Positions 10,046 to 20,098 of a DNA stretch of 64,000 nucleotides are shown one piece after another; position 1 is the stretch's first letter; each line of letters begins with the position of its first letter. The notes below the pieces were generated by a model. That model was not told where the DNA came from. It did not search any database and worked only from the letters and a program-made list of their open reading frames with translations. The translations under genes were made by a program, and so were the position numbers. Origin of the DNA: Anatilimnocola aggregata (lineage in GTDB: Bacteria > Planctomycetota > Planctomycetia > Pirellulales > Pirellulaceae); the NCBI RefSeq assembly GCF_007747655.1, contig NZ_CP036274.1:7440001-7504000 (forward strand), read 5' to 3'.

Positions 10046-12175
10046 ATGAATCGCAGTTGGTGCCTGTTGTGGGGTGTGGTGCTGGCGATTTCGCTCCTCG
10101 GCTGTGGCGAAAGCAAGCTGGAAAGAATGAAGCGGCTCGCCGGCGTTGGAAATCCAGATGATCCGCCTGGAGACCCCGCGTTGGTGGCTGCCACACCACC
10201 GAAAGAGATCGAGCCGGCGAAGCCTGAAGCTGCCCCACCACCAGTAGCTCCACCCGCACCAGCAACGACCGTTGCTCCGCCGTCCACAGTCGTTACCACA
10301 GTTCCTGCCAGTGTTACTCCCGCAGCCAATGAACAACTGCCGCAGCCGACAGTTGCTGTCCAGCGCCCACCAGCCGTCAGCACGCTCACCCAACCGGAAC
10401 GACGCGAGCGAACCATCAAGAATCTTGCAGCAATTGCAGCCGCGCTGGAGAGCTACATGCAATACTCCAACTCAGTTCCAGCACCGGCGTTCTGCGACGA
10501 AAACACCCAGGCTCCGCTACTAAGTTGGCGTGTCGCGATACTTAAGGAACTCGGGCATGCTGAACTTTATCGTCAGTTTCACCTGGCTGAATCGTGGGAT
10601 AGTCCACACAACTTGAAATTGCTGCAGCAGATTCCACCGGAGTATCAATCGCCCGACCGCCTCGATGAAAAGACCAACTATCTATTTCCCATCGGCACGT
10701 CGGTGGCGATGGCTCCCAACTCTAATCGCCCTTTCACGCAGTTCAATGATGGTCTGCAGAATACGCTGTTGGTCGTCGAAGTCGACGATGCCCACGCAGT
10801 ACCGTGGACCAAGCCGGCCGATCTACCTGTAAATCTCGATGTGCCGCAAACGGGGCTAGGTTCGCTGCGCGAAGACGGATTCTTTGCGATTCTGGCAAAT
10901 GCGACCGTGCGACGAGTGCCTAAAGAAACCACCGCGGAACAAGTTCGCGCTCTACTGACTTTCGCTGGCGGCGATGGACCCAAGGCTAACGAAATTGTGA
11001 AGGACGTCATCACGGTCGCTGGTGGACCGGTGGCCGGAGCCCCAGCCAATCCAAATGCCAACATTCCAGTAGCGGTCGTCGGCACATCGTTAACTAGCCC
11101 AGATTCAAACGCAACTGCACCAGAAAGCACTAATCCTCTGCCCCCGATGGCTGCAGCTGCCAAAGTCGACCTGCCAGCAATTACAGCGTTATTAGTTACC
11201 AGCAGCAACCAGCGAATCGGCGTCCTTCCCATTCCACACGAGGCCGACTTGAAACTGGCACGCGACTCGTTGCGCGAAGTCTATGCACCTGACTATGCCA
11301 GAGCTCGCACACCGCAAGACCGGCAGAAACTAGCCGTTCAACTGCTGGCCGACGCTGCCACGCTCACCCGACCGGCTGAACAATACGAATGCATGCGGAT
11401 TTCACGCGATTTGGCAATTCAGATTGGCGACTACGCGACTGCGCAAAAATCTCTCCAGGCGCTAGAAAAGACGTTCGACATCAATGTCCTCGCCTTGCGA
11501 GCGAAGACGCTTGCCGACTTACAACAACCGGCAGGTCGGTCAGGACAGCTAGGTGCGCTGCAAGGAGAAGCGCAGAGCCTGGTGATTGCCGGCATTCAGC
11601 AAAACCAATTCGACGTCGCCAACACCGCGCTCGATGTGATGGTTGCCTGCTACCGTGCCCAGCAGAACAAGCAGGCACTCAATAGCACTGAATTTTTGCG
11701 GCAATACATAGAAGCCGCCAAGATCGCCTACGAAGAAGTTCCCGGCGCACTAAGCACGCTCGCGCAGCAGCCGACCGATCCCCAGGCCTGCGACACTATC
11801 GGCAAGTATCTGTGCCTGGTTCGCTGCCGCTGGGATTTAGGTTTGCCACTATTGCTGCAAAGTGAAGATATCCGGCTGAAGTTTGTCGCTACGATTGACT
11901 TGGAACCCAACAAGACCCCGAAAACGCTCGTGCAATTGGGCGACAGTTATTGGCAACTGGCTGACGAATTCAAGACTTCACAACGGGCCGCAATGCAAGT
12001 CCGGGCGTACTCTTGCTATCAACAAGCGATGCCGCATTTCACGTCCGGCATCGAGCGAATCAAGCTGCAAAAGCGGATCGCCGAATTGGAGAACGGCATT
12101 GGGCGAGAAACAATTGAAAGAATGCTGGCCGCGGACCCCGCCTTCGTCAAATCCATGCCCCCGGCGAATGACTAA
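10046..12175 (+). CDS. Large lipoprotein with DUF1559-like domain
   Basis: A 709-residue lipoprotein: MNRSWCLLWGVVLAISLLGC gives a lipobox with Cys20. A Pro/Ala/Val/Thr-rich disordered linker (about 45-110) leads to a domain (about 115-320) with RTIKNLAAIAAALESYMQ, LLSWRVAILKELGHAELY, FNDGLQNTLLVVEV and DGFFAILANATVRRVPK, the order seen in planctomycete DUF1559 proteins but without their prepilin N-terminus. The C-terminal 300 residues are helical and TPR-like in character (repeated Ala/Leu/Gln helices). ATG 10046 has GAGG upstream and gives the signal peptide; the open frame begins at 9890. It is probably an envelope protein. The function is unknown. Confidence 0.75.
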   Translation: MNRSWCLLWGVVLAISLLGCGESKLERMKRLAGVGNPDDPPGDPALVAATPPKEIEPAKPEAAPPPVAPPAPATTVAPPSTVVTTVPASVTPAANEQLPQPTVAVQRPPAVSTLTQPERRERTIKNLAAIAAALESYMQYSNSVPAPAFCDENTQAPLLSWRVAILKELGHAELYRQFHLAESWDSPHNLKLLQQIPPEYQSPDRLDEKTNYLFPIGTSVAMAPNSNRPFTQFNDGLQNTLLVVEVDDAHAVPWTKPADLPVNLDVPQTGLGSLREDGFFAILANATVRRVPKETTAEQVRALLTFAGGDGPKANEIVKDVITVAGGPVAGAPANPNANIPVAVVGTSLTSPDSNATAPESTNPLPPMAAAAKVDLPAITALLVTSSNQRIGVLPIPHEADLKLARDSLREVYAPDYARARTPQDRQKLAVQLLADAATLTRPAEQYECMRISRDLAIQIGDYATAQKSLQALEKTFDINVLALRAKTLADLQQPAGRSGQLGALQGEAQSLVIAGIQQNQFDVANTALDVMVACYRAQQNKQALNSTEFLRQYIEAAKIAYEEVPGALSTLAQQPTDPQACDTIGKYLCLVRCRWDLGLPLLLQSEDIRLKFVATIDLEPNKTPKTLVQLGDSYWQLADEFKTSQRAAMQVRAYSCYQQAMPHFTSGIERIKLQKRIAELENGIGRETIERMLAADPAFVKSMPPAND

Positions 12176-12331
12176 GAGCGACCTCACAAGGCCCGCTGAG
12201 GATTGGCAAGCAGTCAGTCACTATCAGCACCGCCACTTTCCTGGCCCCATCCGTCCTTGTCAGCTTGGCGGGAATCGGGCAGACTGAGGTGCGTTCTCAG
12301 GAGGCACTTCTCGCCATGCACGGAGCGCAGA

Positions 12332-13672
12332 ATGACTGAATCAGCGGCCCTCACGCCCAAGCTGTTTGTTCTCGATACGAACGTCATCCTTCACGACAGC
12401 GGCTGCATTCAGAACTTCGAAGAAAACGATATCGCCATCCCGATTACGGTGCTCGAAGAACTCGATCACTTCAAACGAGGGAATGAAGCGATCAACTTTC
12501 AAGCCCGCGATTTTTTGCGGCGTATCGACGAACTGACTGGCGATCTACTCTCTGCTAACGGCATTAGTCTCGGCCCTGGTCTCGGTTCGATTCGTGTCGT
12601 GCTCGGCGGCGAAATCGAGCCGCGCGTCAAAGCCGCCTTCGCCGCCGATACGCCCGACCATCGCATTCTCAACTGCGCGTTGGTGATGCAAAAACGCGAA
12701 GCCAAGCGCCGCGTGGTGCTGGTAACCAAAGACACCAACCTGCGGATGAAGGCCAAGGGACTCGGGTTGCCGGCGCAGGATTATACAACCGACAAGGTCG
12801 AGAGCTTCGATAAGCTCTACACAGGCAAACGCGTGATTGAAGACGCGCCCGGCGACGCGATTTCAATGTTTTACAGCGAGGGTGGGCTCGTTCCTGTTGA
12901 GAGGATTCCGTCGATCGTGAATCCGTTGCCCAACGAGAACTTCATTTTGCGCAACGGCAGCAAGAGCGTACTGTGCACGTTTCGTCATGCAGACAAGATG
13001 CTGGTGCGGGTCGAAAAATCGATGACGTACGGTATTTCTCCCCGTAATGCTGAGCAGTCGTTCGCACTCAAGATGCTGACCGACGACAGCATCAAGCTGG
13101 TCACGCTCGCGGGTACCGCGGGAACAGGCAAGACGTTGCTCGCCCTGGCCGCAGCACTGGAATGCCGTCAGAAGTATCGCCAGATCCTGCTCGCCCGGCC
13201 GGTGGTGCCACTCAGCAATCGCGACCTGGGGTTTTTGCCCGGCGATATCAGCGCCAAGCTCGATCCGTACATGCAACCGCTGTATGACAACCTTACCGTG
13301 ATCCGACATCAGTTTGGCGATCACGATGTGGCCGCCCAACGCATCAACGAAATGAGGGAAAGCGAAAAGCTGCTCATCACGCCGCTGGCATATATTCGCG
13401 GCCGCAGCTTGCAGCGGATTTTCTTCATCATTGACGAAGCGCAAAACCTGACGCCACACGAAGTAAAAACGATTATTACCCGTGCGGGCGAAGGGACAAA
13501 AATCGTCCTGACCGGCGACATCAAACAAATCGATCAGCCCTACCTCGACGCTCTCTCCAATGGCCTGAGCTATCTCATCCATCGCATGATGGGGCAGCCC
13601 ATTTACGGCCACATCACACTGGAAAAAGGCGAACGCTCAGCACTGGCCGACCTCGCCAGCGAACTGCTGTAA
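12332..13672 (+). CDS. PhoH-family ATPase with N-terminal PIN domain
   Basis: A 446-residue two-domain protein of the PhoH2 type. The N-terminal PIN ribonuclease domain (about 8-140) opens with [15 protein letters not shown] and carries further acidic residues in [13 protein letters not shown] and [15 protein letters not shown]. The C-terminal PhoH ATPase domain (about 235-446) has Walker [18 protein letters not shown] and Walker [23 protein letters not shown], followed by [14 protein letters not shown]. PhoH2 proteins act as ATP-dependent RNA helicase-nucleases. ATG 12332 has GGAG 6 bases upstream and starts just ahead of the PIN core; the frame is open back to 12203. No antitoxin-like partner (PhoAT) is visible upstream, so it is probably the stand-alone form. 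Confidence 0.92.
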   Translation: MTESAALTPKLFVLDTNVILHDSGCIQNFEENDIAIPITVLEELDHFKRGNEAINFQARDFLRRIDELTGDLLSANGISLGPGLGSIRVVLGGEIEPRVKAAFAADTPDHRILNCALVMQKREAKRRVVLVTKDTNLRMKAKGLGLPAQDYTTDKVESFDKLYTGKRVIEDAPGDAISMFYSEGGLVPVERIPSIVNPLPNENFILRNGSKSVLCTFRHADKMLVRVEKSMTYGISPRNAEQSFALKMLTDDSIKLVTLAGTAGTGKTLLALAAALECRQKYRQILLARPVVPLSNRDLGFLPGDISAKLDPYMQPLYDNLTVIRHQFGDHDVAAQRINEMRESEKLLITPLAYIRGRSLQRIFFIIDEAQNLTPHEVKTIITRAGEGTKIVLTGDIKQIDQPYLDALSNGLSYLIHRMMGQPIYGHITLEKGERSALADLASELL

Positions 13673-13800
13673 GCTCTCGAACGCGTTCATCCAGCGCCGG
13701 TAATTGCAGAATTTTCCGGTGGATTTTAGTTGGCGCTCACGCTACATTGCCGACTACCTTTTACTGCCGAGGGAACGCTGCTGAAATTGGTTCGATCTCT

Positions 13801-14736
13801 ATGAATGGTTCCTCTCCAAGGCGTGCCTTCACGCTGGTTGAGTTGCTGGTCGTGATTGCCATTATCGGCGTGCTCGTGGCCTTGTTGCTACCCGCCGTGC
13901 AAGCTGCCCGCGAAGCGGCGCGACGCTCCCAGTGCTCGAACAATTTGAAACAACTCGGGCTGGCGATTCATAACTATCACGACACGTTTCAATATCTTCC
14001 CATTAGCATCAGTCGTTGGTCGGAAGGGGCACGTCCGACCCCCGTGCGGAATGGCAAAGGTTGGATTGTCAGCATTTTGCCGCACGCCGAGCAGACGGCC
14101 CTCTACACCCGCTTCGAAAAATACTTCAACGGCGATTTTACAGGAGGGGCAGGTCTCAACGATCCAGCAGTCGAGTGTCGCGACGCGATGAAGACACCCG
14201 TCAAGTTCCTGCAATGTCCATCCGATCCCGATGCAGGTAAAGCTGCCTTGGGTCAGTGGCAGTGCGAGACGTTCTTGGTAACTCGCACCAACTACAAGGG
14301 AGTGATGGGTGATCACAAGATGGGAAATGCCAGCAGCGTGCATCCCAGTCCCACGCCCGATCGGCACAACACCAATCTGTGTAACGGCATCTTCTATCGC
14401 AACAACTATCAAGACGGAGTGCGGCTCGGTTCAATTACCGACGGCACCTCGAATACGTTCATGGTGGGCGAAGACGTCGTCTCGCAGAATTTTCATTCGG
14501 CCGCGTTCTATTCCAACGGCGACTACTGCAGTTGCCACGGCCCACCGAACTTCTTCGTCTATCCGCCGACCGTGGGCAGCTGGTGGAACGTCATGACCTT
14601 TCGCAGCAAGCATCCGGGAATTGTCCAATTCGTATTGGGCGATGGCTCGGTGCGCATCATTCAGCAGAACATCAACTACGACTTGTATCGCTACCTGGCC
14701 ACCAAAGCAGAAGGGGAAACGGCGATTGTTCCTTAA
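13801..14736 (+). CDS. DUF1559 protein with prepilin-type N-terminus
   Basis: A 311-residue planctomycete-type protein. The N-terminus RRAFTLVELLVVIAIIGVLVALLLPAVQAAREAARRSQC is a class III (type IV pilin-like) signal with the processing site before Phe and Glu at +5, followed by one hydrophobic helix. The DUF1559 domain fills the rest, with NNLKQLGLAIHNYHDTF, ITDGTSNTFMVGEDV and the C-terminal VLGDGSVRIIQQNINYDLYRYLATKAEGE block that defines the family. These proteins are probably pseudopilin-like surface or periplasmic components, but their job has not been established. The prepilin motif justifies ATG 13801. A lipoprotein gene follows after 34 bases and is probably co-transcribed. Confidence 0.9.
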   Translation: MNGSSPRRAFTLVELLVVIAIIGVLVALLLPAVQAAREAARRSQCSNNLKQLGLAIHNYHDTFQYLPISISRWSEGARPTPVRNGKGWIVSILPHAEQTALYTRFEKYFNGDFTGGAGLNDPAVECRDAMKTPVKFLQCPSDPDAGKAALGQWQCETFLVTRTNYKGVMGDHKMGNASSVHPSPTPDRHNTNLCNGIFYRNNYQDGVRLGSITDGTSNTFMVGEDVVSQNFHSAAFYSNGDYCSCHGPPNFFVYPPTVGSWWNVMTFRSKHPGIVQFVLGDGSVRIIQQNINYDLYRYLATKAEGETAIVP

Positions 14737-14770
14737 CCTCGATGTCTGCGTACAGAGTTGTATTCGTCCG

Positions 14771-15187
14771 ATGTTCAATGATCGCCAGCTAAAACTCCCC
14801 ACCTTGTTACTGGCCTGCGGACTATTGGCGCTGGTGGGCTGTCAGGGCCCTATTTCCACGGTCGAAGGACAGGTTACGCTTGACGGCCAGCCGTTATCGA
14901 GGGGCGACATCTCGTTCTACGCGCCAGGCGGAGCACTCGCCAACGGAGCAATCGATGTATCAGGGCGATACCGGATTCAGACAGGCACAGAACGTGGCCT
15001 GACTCCAGGGACGTACCGGGTGGTCGTCGTCGCCAACGACGTCATTCTTCCCACGGAACCCGGTGGCGCGCCAATGCCCAAATTGATTACCCCGGCCAAA
15101 TATAGCGATCCTGCGACCAGCGGGTTCACAGCTGAAGTGAAGCCCGGGCACAACAAATTCGACTTTGAATTGAAGTCGTCGCCCTAA
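14771..15187 (+). CDS. Lipoprotein with carboxypeptidase-regulatory-like domain
   Basis: A 138-residue lipoprotein: LPTLLLACGLLALVGCQG gives a lipobox with Cys24. The mature part is a beta-sandwich of the transthyretin/carboxypeptidase-regulatory type (VEGQVTLDGQPLSRGDISFYAPGG, then GTYRVVVVAND and FDFELKSSP), as found behind many planctomycete DUF1559 genes. It probably binds or bridges envelope components. ATG 14771 begins the signal peptide. The spacing of 34 bases from the DUF1559 gene indicates an operon. The gene is convergent with accC. Confidence 0.8.
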   Translation: MFNDRQLKLPTLLLACGLLALVGCQGPISTVEGQVTLDGQPLSRGDISFYAPGGALANGAIDVSGRYRIQTGTERGLTPGTYRVVVVANDVILPTEPGGAPMPKLITPAKYSDPATSGFTAEVKPGHNKFDFELKSSP

Positions 15188-15222
15188 GTGGCGGGTCCGC
15201 TAAGCGTGCCAAAAATGCCGAG

Positions 15223-16581
15223 CTATTTGTGAACTTCGGGGGCGAGGAACGTCCGTTCGACGAAGCCGGTATCGACCAGTGCATCGGCAAAGGTGGCGTG
15301 ACTAAGCACCTTCTTGTGGAACATTGCAGTCGTCGCTATGCCTTCGACTCGCAGTTCGTCAAGCGCGCGAATCATCGTGGCAATCGCTTCGGCCCGAGTG
15401 GGCTTATAGACGATCAGCTTGCCGATCATCGAGTCGTAATGAGGGGGCACGACATATCCGGCGTGAGCATGAGAATCGAACCGCACGCCCAGACCGCCGG
15501 GAACGAACATCTGCTTGATGAGCCCCGGATTGGGCTGGAAGTTGCGGTCGGGATTTTCGGCATTGATGCGGCACTCGATAGCACAGCCCGTCTGCTTGAT
15601 GTCTTCCTGCTTGAATGGCAGTGGCTCGCCGGACGCTACCAGAATCTGCGTCTTGATAATGTCGATGCCAGTCACCATTTCGGTGACAGGGTGTTCGACT
15701 TGCACGCGCGCGTTGACTTCGATGAAGTAGAAGTTGTCTTGCTGGTCGACAATGAATTCGACGGTGCCGGCGTTGGTGTAGCCGACTTGCTTGATGAGTC
15801 GCACAGCCGCTTCGCACATCTCTTTCCGCCGCTCGGCAGGCAAGCGAGGAGCGGGCGATTCTTCGATCAGCTTTTGATGGCGACGCTGGGTCGAGCATTC
15901 GCGTTCGAAGAGGTGGCAAACATTGCCGTGATGATCGGCGATGATCTGCACTTCGACGTGGCGCGGCTTTTCGATGTATCGTTCGAGATAGACGCCACCA
16001 TTGCCAAACGCAGCTGCGGCTTCGGTCTTGGCAGCTTGCAACGCGGGCTTGAGCGCCAGTTCGTTGGCGGCGACGCGCATTCCTTTGCCACCACCACCGG
16101 CAGTCGCCTTGATGAGGACGGGATAGCCAATTTCGCGGGCAGTGCGGACAGCTTCTTCGTCGTCTTCAATCAGGCCAGCTGAACCGGGAACGACAGGGAC
16201 GTTGGCCTTGCGGGCTGCTTCGCGAGCGCGGTTCTTATCGCCGAGGGCATCCATCGCTTCCGGCGTAGGGCCAATAAAGTCGATCTTGCAGCTGCGGCAG
16301 ACTTCGTTGAAGTGGGCGTTCTCGGCGAGAAAGCCGTAGCCAGGGTGAATGGCCTCGACGTTGCCGACTTCGGCGGCGCTGATGATCTGATCAATCTTTA
16401 GATACGACTGCGCGCTCTTGGCGGGGCCGATGCAGTAGCTTTCATCGGCCAGCTGTAGATACTGCGAACCGCGATCGGCAGTGCTATAGACGCACACCGT
16501 CTCAATGCCAAGCTCTTTGCAGGCCCGGATGATCCGCAAGGCAATTTCGCCGCGGTTAGCAATCAAAATTCGTTTGTACAT
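15223..16581 (-). CDS. accC: Acetyl-CoA carboxylase, biotin carboxylase subunit
   Basis: A 452-residue ATP-grasp enzyme that carboxylates the biotin on AccB with bicarbonate and ATP, the first step of malonyl-CoA synthesis for fatty acids. It begins [25 protein letters not shown], has the glycine-rich ATP loop [14 protein letters not shown] (about 159-172), the [10 protein letters not shown] and [22 protein letters not shown] catalytic blocks, and the biotin carboxylase C-terminal domain ([12 protein letters not shown]). The length is standard. accB lies 27 bases upstream on the same strand, giving the usual accBC operon. accA and accD are not in the window. Confidence 0.97.
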   Translation of the reverse strand: MYKRILIANRGEIALRIIRACKELGIETVCVYSTADRGSQYLQLADESYCIGPAKSAQSYLKIDQIISAAEVGNVEAIHPGYGFLAENAHFNEVCRSCKIDFIGPTPEAMDALGDKNRAREAARKANVPVVPGSAGLIEDDEEAVRTAREIGYPVLIKATAGGGGKGMRVAANELALKPALQAAKTEAAAAFGNGGVYLERYIEKPRHVEVQIIADHHGNVCHLFERECSTQRRHQKLIEESPAPRLPAERRKEMCEAAVRLIKQVGYTNAGTVEFIVDQQDNFYFIEVNARVQVEHPVTEMVTGIDIIKTQILVASGEPLPFKQEDIKQTGCAIECRINAENPDRNFQPNPGLIKQMFVPGGLGVRFDSHAHAGYVVPPHYDSMIGKLIVYKPTRAEAIATMIRALDELRVEGIATTAMFHKKVLSHATFADALVDTGFVERTFLAPEVHK

Positions 16582-16608
16582 ATGCTCGATGGCCGGACGA
16601 CCGGCGGC

Positions 16609-17208
16609 TTACTTGCTGGTATCGACCTTGAACAGCGGCTTGTCAAACTCGACCGCTTCGCCATCTTCCACCAGCACGGCGACAATCGTGCCCCGTACTT
16701 CGGCCGGGATTTCGTTGAAAACCTTCATGGCTTCAATAATGCAAACGGTCGTGTTGCTGTCGACCCGGTCGCCCACTTTAACAAAGGCATTCGCCTTAGG
16801 ATTGGCCCGCGAATAAAACGTGCCGACCATCGGGCTCTTGATGACTGTGATGCCCGGACCATCGGCCACGGGTCCCTTGGGTGCGGCGGTCGCAGCAGCT
16901 GCGACGGGTGCCGGCGCTGGTGTGGCGGCTGCCATGATGGGAGCGGCGAACTGCTGCGGCGCGTATTGAACAGCGGCTCCGCGTTGAATGCGGATGCGAT
17001 GCCGCGACTCGCGGAGGTCGATCTCGTTCAGGTCGTGCTCTTTCATGAGCTCGACCAAACGGCGAATCCGGTCCACATCGAACACATTGCCAGTAACCGC
17101 TTCCGAATCTGCCATGATATTTTTCCGAGGCTTCTTGACCGCGACCGCCTTGGTAGCGGGCCGCGCGGACGTCCCGGCTCGCTGGGAAGGCTTGCGGGCG
17201 TCGGCCAT
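16609..17208 (-). CDS. accB: Biotin carboxyl carrier protein of acetyl-CoA carboxylase
   Basis: A 199-residue BCCP that carries biotin between biotin carboxylase and carboxyltransferase. The C-terminal biotinyl domain holds IIEAMKVFNEI with the biotinylated Lys162 and the SPMVGTFYSRANP thumb segment. An N-terminal region (VDRIRRLVELMKEHDLNEIDLRE) fits the AccB dimerisation part, and an Ala/Pro linker joins the two. The start at 17208 has AGGA about 9 bases upstream; an internal ATG at 17115 would give a 168-residue form closer to the usual length, so the first 31 basic residues are less certain. It is transcribed ahead of accC. Confidence 0.95.
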   Translation of the reverse strand: MADARKPSQRAGTSARPATKAVAVKKPRKNIMADSEAVTGNVFDVDRIRRLVELMKEHDLNEIDLRESRHRIRIQRGAAVQYAPQQFAAPIMAAATPAPAPVAAAATAAPKGPVADGPGITVIKSPMVGTFYSRANPKANAFVKVGDRVDSNTTVCIIEAMKVFNEIPAEVRGTIVAVLVEDGEAVEFDKPLFKVDTSK

Positions 17209-17400
17209 ACCTATTTCCTATGAATCACTAGATGAGCAAACGATAAGCAATCATGCGGGCTGCGAACGGACGCAATCAGCCAGCAGCAGGTAGTGGGCAA
17301 AAGCTCAAGTTGCAGATTTGCGGAAGAACTGCTGAGCACCCGTTTTCGGAGGAGACTCTCGCGGCACAAACCGTTATCTGTCCTAGAGTTTGGGCGGATT

Positions 17401-18042
17401 CTAGCTTTGCTTGACGGGCCCGTCAAGCCGCGACTCCGTAGCCCGCCGAGTCCAGTATTTCTCGAACAGGTCCATCAGCAGAAAGACCCCGCCGGCGCAG
17501 GCTCCGGTCAGGTACCCGAGGAAGCCACCCAGCGGCACACTGATCAACAGCGAGCAGAACAAAGCCAGCATGGGAGCCCGGCGATCCACAAACATAGCCA
17601 TCCCAACGACAAACAGCGGCAACAGCACTGCTCCGGCGACCACCGATACCTGCCGAGCAATGCCTCCCCAGCGCATTTGGACCAGGCAAATAATCATTGC
17701 TAGCAGCCCGAAAAACAGGTACAGCAACTCGTGGGCACTGACCGCGCGAAGCAAACCGAACAGCAAAGCTAACGCTGTTGTAATTCCTAAAATTGCCGAC
17801 ATTCCAAATCGGGTCGGCACATGAAACGACGGAGCCGCCGTGACTTGGGCCGAATAGTGCCGCCAGATCGAGACTGATTGGGTCCAGGGGAAGGTTAGCC
17901 ACGACCAGAAGACCGGACCTCGCATCGCCCGCTCAGACCGAACCTGCTGTTGAAACTCTGCCTCCGTGGCAAAGCGATAGCCGGTGAGGCCGGCCGCTGG
18001 GTCGGCGGGCTGCTGCTTGGGATCTGGGTCAACGTTGGACAT
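17401..18042 (-). CDS. Multi-pass membrane protein, unknown function
   Basis: A 213-residue protein with a hydrophilic N-terminus (about 60 residues, MSNVDPDPKQQPADPAAG) and about five hydrophobic helices from residue 80 on (SAILGITTALALLFGLLRAV, LLYLFFGLLAMIICLVQM, VVAGAVLLPLFVVGMAMFV, MLALFCSLLISVPLGGFLGYL, GACAGGVFLLMDLF). I recognise no family. ATG 18042 is preferred because it starts the polar head; a longer frame to 18138 is possible. It stands between accB and an empty stretch and shows no clear functional link to either. Confidence 0.65.
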   Translation of the reverse strand: MSNVDPDPKQQPADPAAGLTGYRFATEAEFQQQVRSERAMRGPVFWSWLTFPWTQSVSIWRHYSAQVTAAPSFHVPTRFGMSAILGITTALALLFGLLRAVSAHELLYLFFGLLAMIICLVQMRWGGIARQVSVVAGAVLLPLFVVGMAMFVDRRAPMLALFCSLLISVPLGGFLGYLTGACAGGVFLLMDLFEKYWTRRATESRLDGPVKQS

Positions 18043-18513
18043 GGCCTCATTGTCACGCGCTCGCTCGTCACTTGCCAGGGAGTTCTCTCGGTGGCTTCGC
18101 AGTCCATGCTGGTGCAGCGTCCCTAGGCTTATCAACACCCCCCTTTTGCGGACAAACTTGCAACCCGTTTCGCGACAACGAATTGCACCAAATTTGGCAA
18201 CCCTGAAATCATCCTATCTGTTGAAAAACCCCTGCCGGTGAACCCTTGTGGCTCTAGCCGTTGACGCCAGCATGATGTCGGGGGTACTGACACTCAATTT
18301 CGCCTACCTGTGGCTCGTCTCGCCGCACTCGATGAATTCCCTGCAATGCCGCGAAACAGTTCCAGGGTACAGCGCGAATCGCTTCCACCGCGCAGCCTCC
18401 TCCACCAAGTTGCCAATCCAGCCACTCCTATTATTTATACTTAGTGACTACTTGCCAAGCAACTGCCGATGATATTTGTCGTGCTGTGTTAGCAACTGGC
18501 AGCAAGCGAATTA
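18043..18513. other. Intergenic stretch without a recognisable gene
   Basis: This 471-base gap lies upstream of the membrane protein gene and downstream of a small secreted protein gene on the same strand. I find no convincing reading frame, tRNA or hairpin terminator. It is presumably the promoter region for the gene at 17401-18042. Confidence 0.4.
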
Positions 18514-18936
18514 CTATTTCTGGCGGTTGCGCATGGTTGCCGTATACGACCGCTTGGTTCGTTGTGGGTTGGGAGTTGCATCCATGGCAACCGTCGCGGG
18601 GCGCTCGAACAGTTGACCCAAGCCCGGACCATGACCGCTGAGATTGGGGCCAGCCTTGACCCACACCCTCACGATTCCCTTACCGAAATGAGAGCCCGAC
18701 CCACCGATTGTCAGTTGTCTCCCTTGCAGGTTTTCGTACCGCTGCACCGAGCCGTCGGAGTACTGCAACGCGACGTTCGACACATCGAGCAGCGAGGAAA
18801 TTTCCACGGACGACTCGTGAAATTGCACAGCGATCGTCGGCCCGCTCATTCCTCTCAGTTGCGGGGGAATGGCCTGCGCTTGCGATAAGCCCAGAATTGT
18901 CGCTGCCACGACGAGCCCAACCACTCGCTGATTCAT
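18514..18936 (-). CDS. Small secreted protein, unknown function
   Basis: A 140-residue protein with an N-terminal signal sequence (MNQRVVGLVVAATILGLSQAQA). The middle (about 30-95) is beta-rich: TIAVQFHESSVEISSLLDVSNVALQYSDGSVQRYENLQGRQ describes a short domain that may bind a polymer or protein. The C-terminal 35 residues are basic and look disordered, ending TMRNRQK. I know no family. It is last in a minus-strand run after the ROK kinase, 85 bases downstream, and may be a separate unit. Confidence 0.55.
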   Translation of the reverse strand: MNQRVVGLVVAATILGLSQAQAIPPQLRGMSGPTIAVQFHESSVEISSLLDVSNVALQYSDGSVQRYENLQGRQLTIGGSGSHFGKGIVRVWVKAGPNLSGHGPGLGQLFERPATVAMDATPNPQRTKRSYTATMRNRQK

Positions 18937-19021
18937 AAGGCACCCCAGAGAGAGAAAGACGCCATCCGCAGCAACTCATTCTGGCGAGTTCGCCGCGCTG
19001 CGACAACGAAATTCGGGCGAA

Positions 19022-20056
19022 CTATTTTTCGCTATTCGCGGCCAATGCCAAAGCGCCGTGCACGACGGTCAACTCGCCCAACTCGGCAGGGAGCAAACGA
19101 TAGGAACCGCGCAGCGCTGGAAAGACATAGCGCTCGATCTGCTCAGCCAGCGGTTCAAAGAAAAGTTGATCGCCGGCCAGCGAGACACCGCCACCGACAA
19201 CGACGACCTCGGGCGCGACGAGCGTAATGGTTTGAGCAATCGCCCAGCCCAACACCTGCGTGGCATGCAAGTAAACATCGCGGGCGATATCGTTGCCGTC
19301 CTGCGCTGCTTGGGCAATGATCTTGGCCGTCAGTCGCTCGGGGTCTTGCTCGCAGCGCTGCAATAGGTCGGCGATATACTCGCGCTCGGTCTCAGCTACG
19401 AGCGCCATGCGCTGCAGAATCTGCTGACGATGGGCAGGTGTTACTCCTTCGCTCAGCACTTCCAAACGGCGCGAGACTTCGCCGCTGATGCGGGCCAAGG
19501 CAGTGGCCGCGATGCCCCAACCGCTGCAGTGAGACTCGACGGTCATTTCGGGTCGATCGTCGTGCAAGCCGGGGCGCAGGTGACCAATCTCGGCCACGGC
19601 TGGCCGGCCGCTGCCATGCACTTTCCCTTCGATCACGAGACCGCCGCCAACACCGGTTCCCACAGTGACATAGAGCAAGCTTCGGCTACCGCGCCCGGCA
19701 CCCAACCTCGCCTCGGCCAGCGCTGCAACGTCGCAATCGTTCCCCATCACCGCCGGCAATTGGAACGACTCTTGGCACCAGCGGACGAGCGGGAAATCAT
19801 CCCAGCCATCGACTTGATGACTCTTGGTCACGATGCCAGTGGCCGAATTCACAGGACCGCCGAAGCCGATCCCAATTCCTTGCAACTTGTACTTTTGCAA
19901 CAGCGCGGTGCCGACCGCTTCAATATTCTCGAGAATGCCAGCTGAACCTCGCCGCGCATCGACATCGCGCCGCTCGATAGCCACCAGATGTGTGCCGCGG
20001 CCGTCGCTGACGCCCAACTGCAGTTTGGTACCACCAATTTCGATGCCCAAGAACAT
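19022..20056 (-). CDS. ROK-family sugar kinase / regulator-like protein
   Basis: A 344-residue ROK protein. The phosphate-1 motif is FLGIEIGGTKLQLGVSD at the N-terminus, the catalytic region is VMGNDCDVAALAEARLGAG (about 113-131), and VTVGTGVGGGLVIEGKVHGS plus AEIGHL follow. ROK kinases phosphorylate glucose, N-acetylmannosamine, fructose or similar sugars. The usual zinc-binding CxCGxxGC motif after the GH is replaced by SHCSGWG, which leaves one Cys, so it is either an atypical kinase or has lost metal-dependent structure. No winged-helix DNA-binding head is present. It is 42 bases downstream of an asparaginase-type gene, probably in one operon. Confidence 0.85.
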   Translation of the reverse strand: MFLGIEIGGTKLQLGVSDGRGTHLVAIERRDVDARRGSAGILENIEAVGTALLQKYKLQGIGIGFGGPVNSATGIVTKSHQVDGWDDFPLVRWCQESFQLPAVMGNDCDVAALAEARLGAGRGSRSLLYVTVGTGVGGGLVIEGKVHGSGRPAVAEIGHLRPGLHDDRPEMTVESHCSGWGIAATALARISGEVSRRLEVLSEGVTPAHRQQILQRMALVAETEREYIADLLQRCEQDPERLTAKIIAQAAQDGNDIARDVYLHATQVLGWAIAQTITLVAPEVVVVGGGVSLAGDQLFFEPLAEQIERYVFPALRGSYRLLPAELGELTVVHGALALAANSEK

Positions 20057-20098
20057 GAGGCTCGTCCAGAGACAGCGAGTGAGGAGGCCAGCGAGTAA

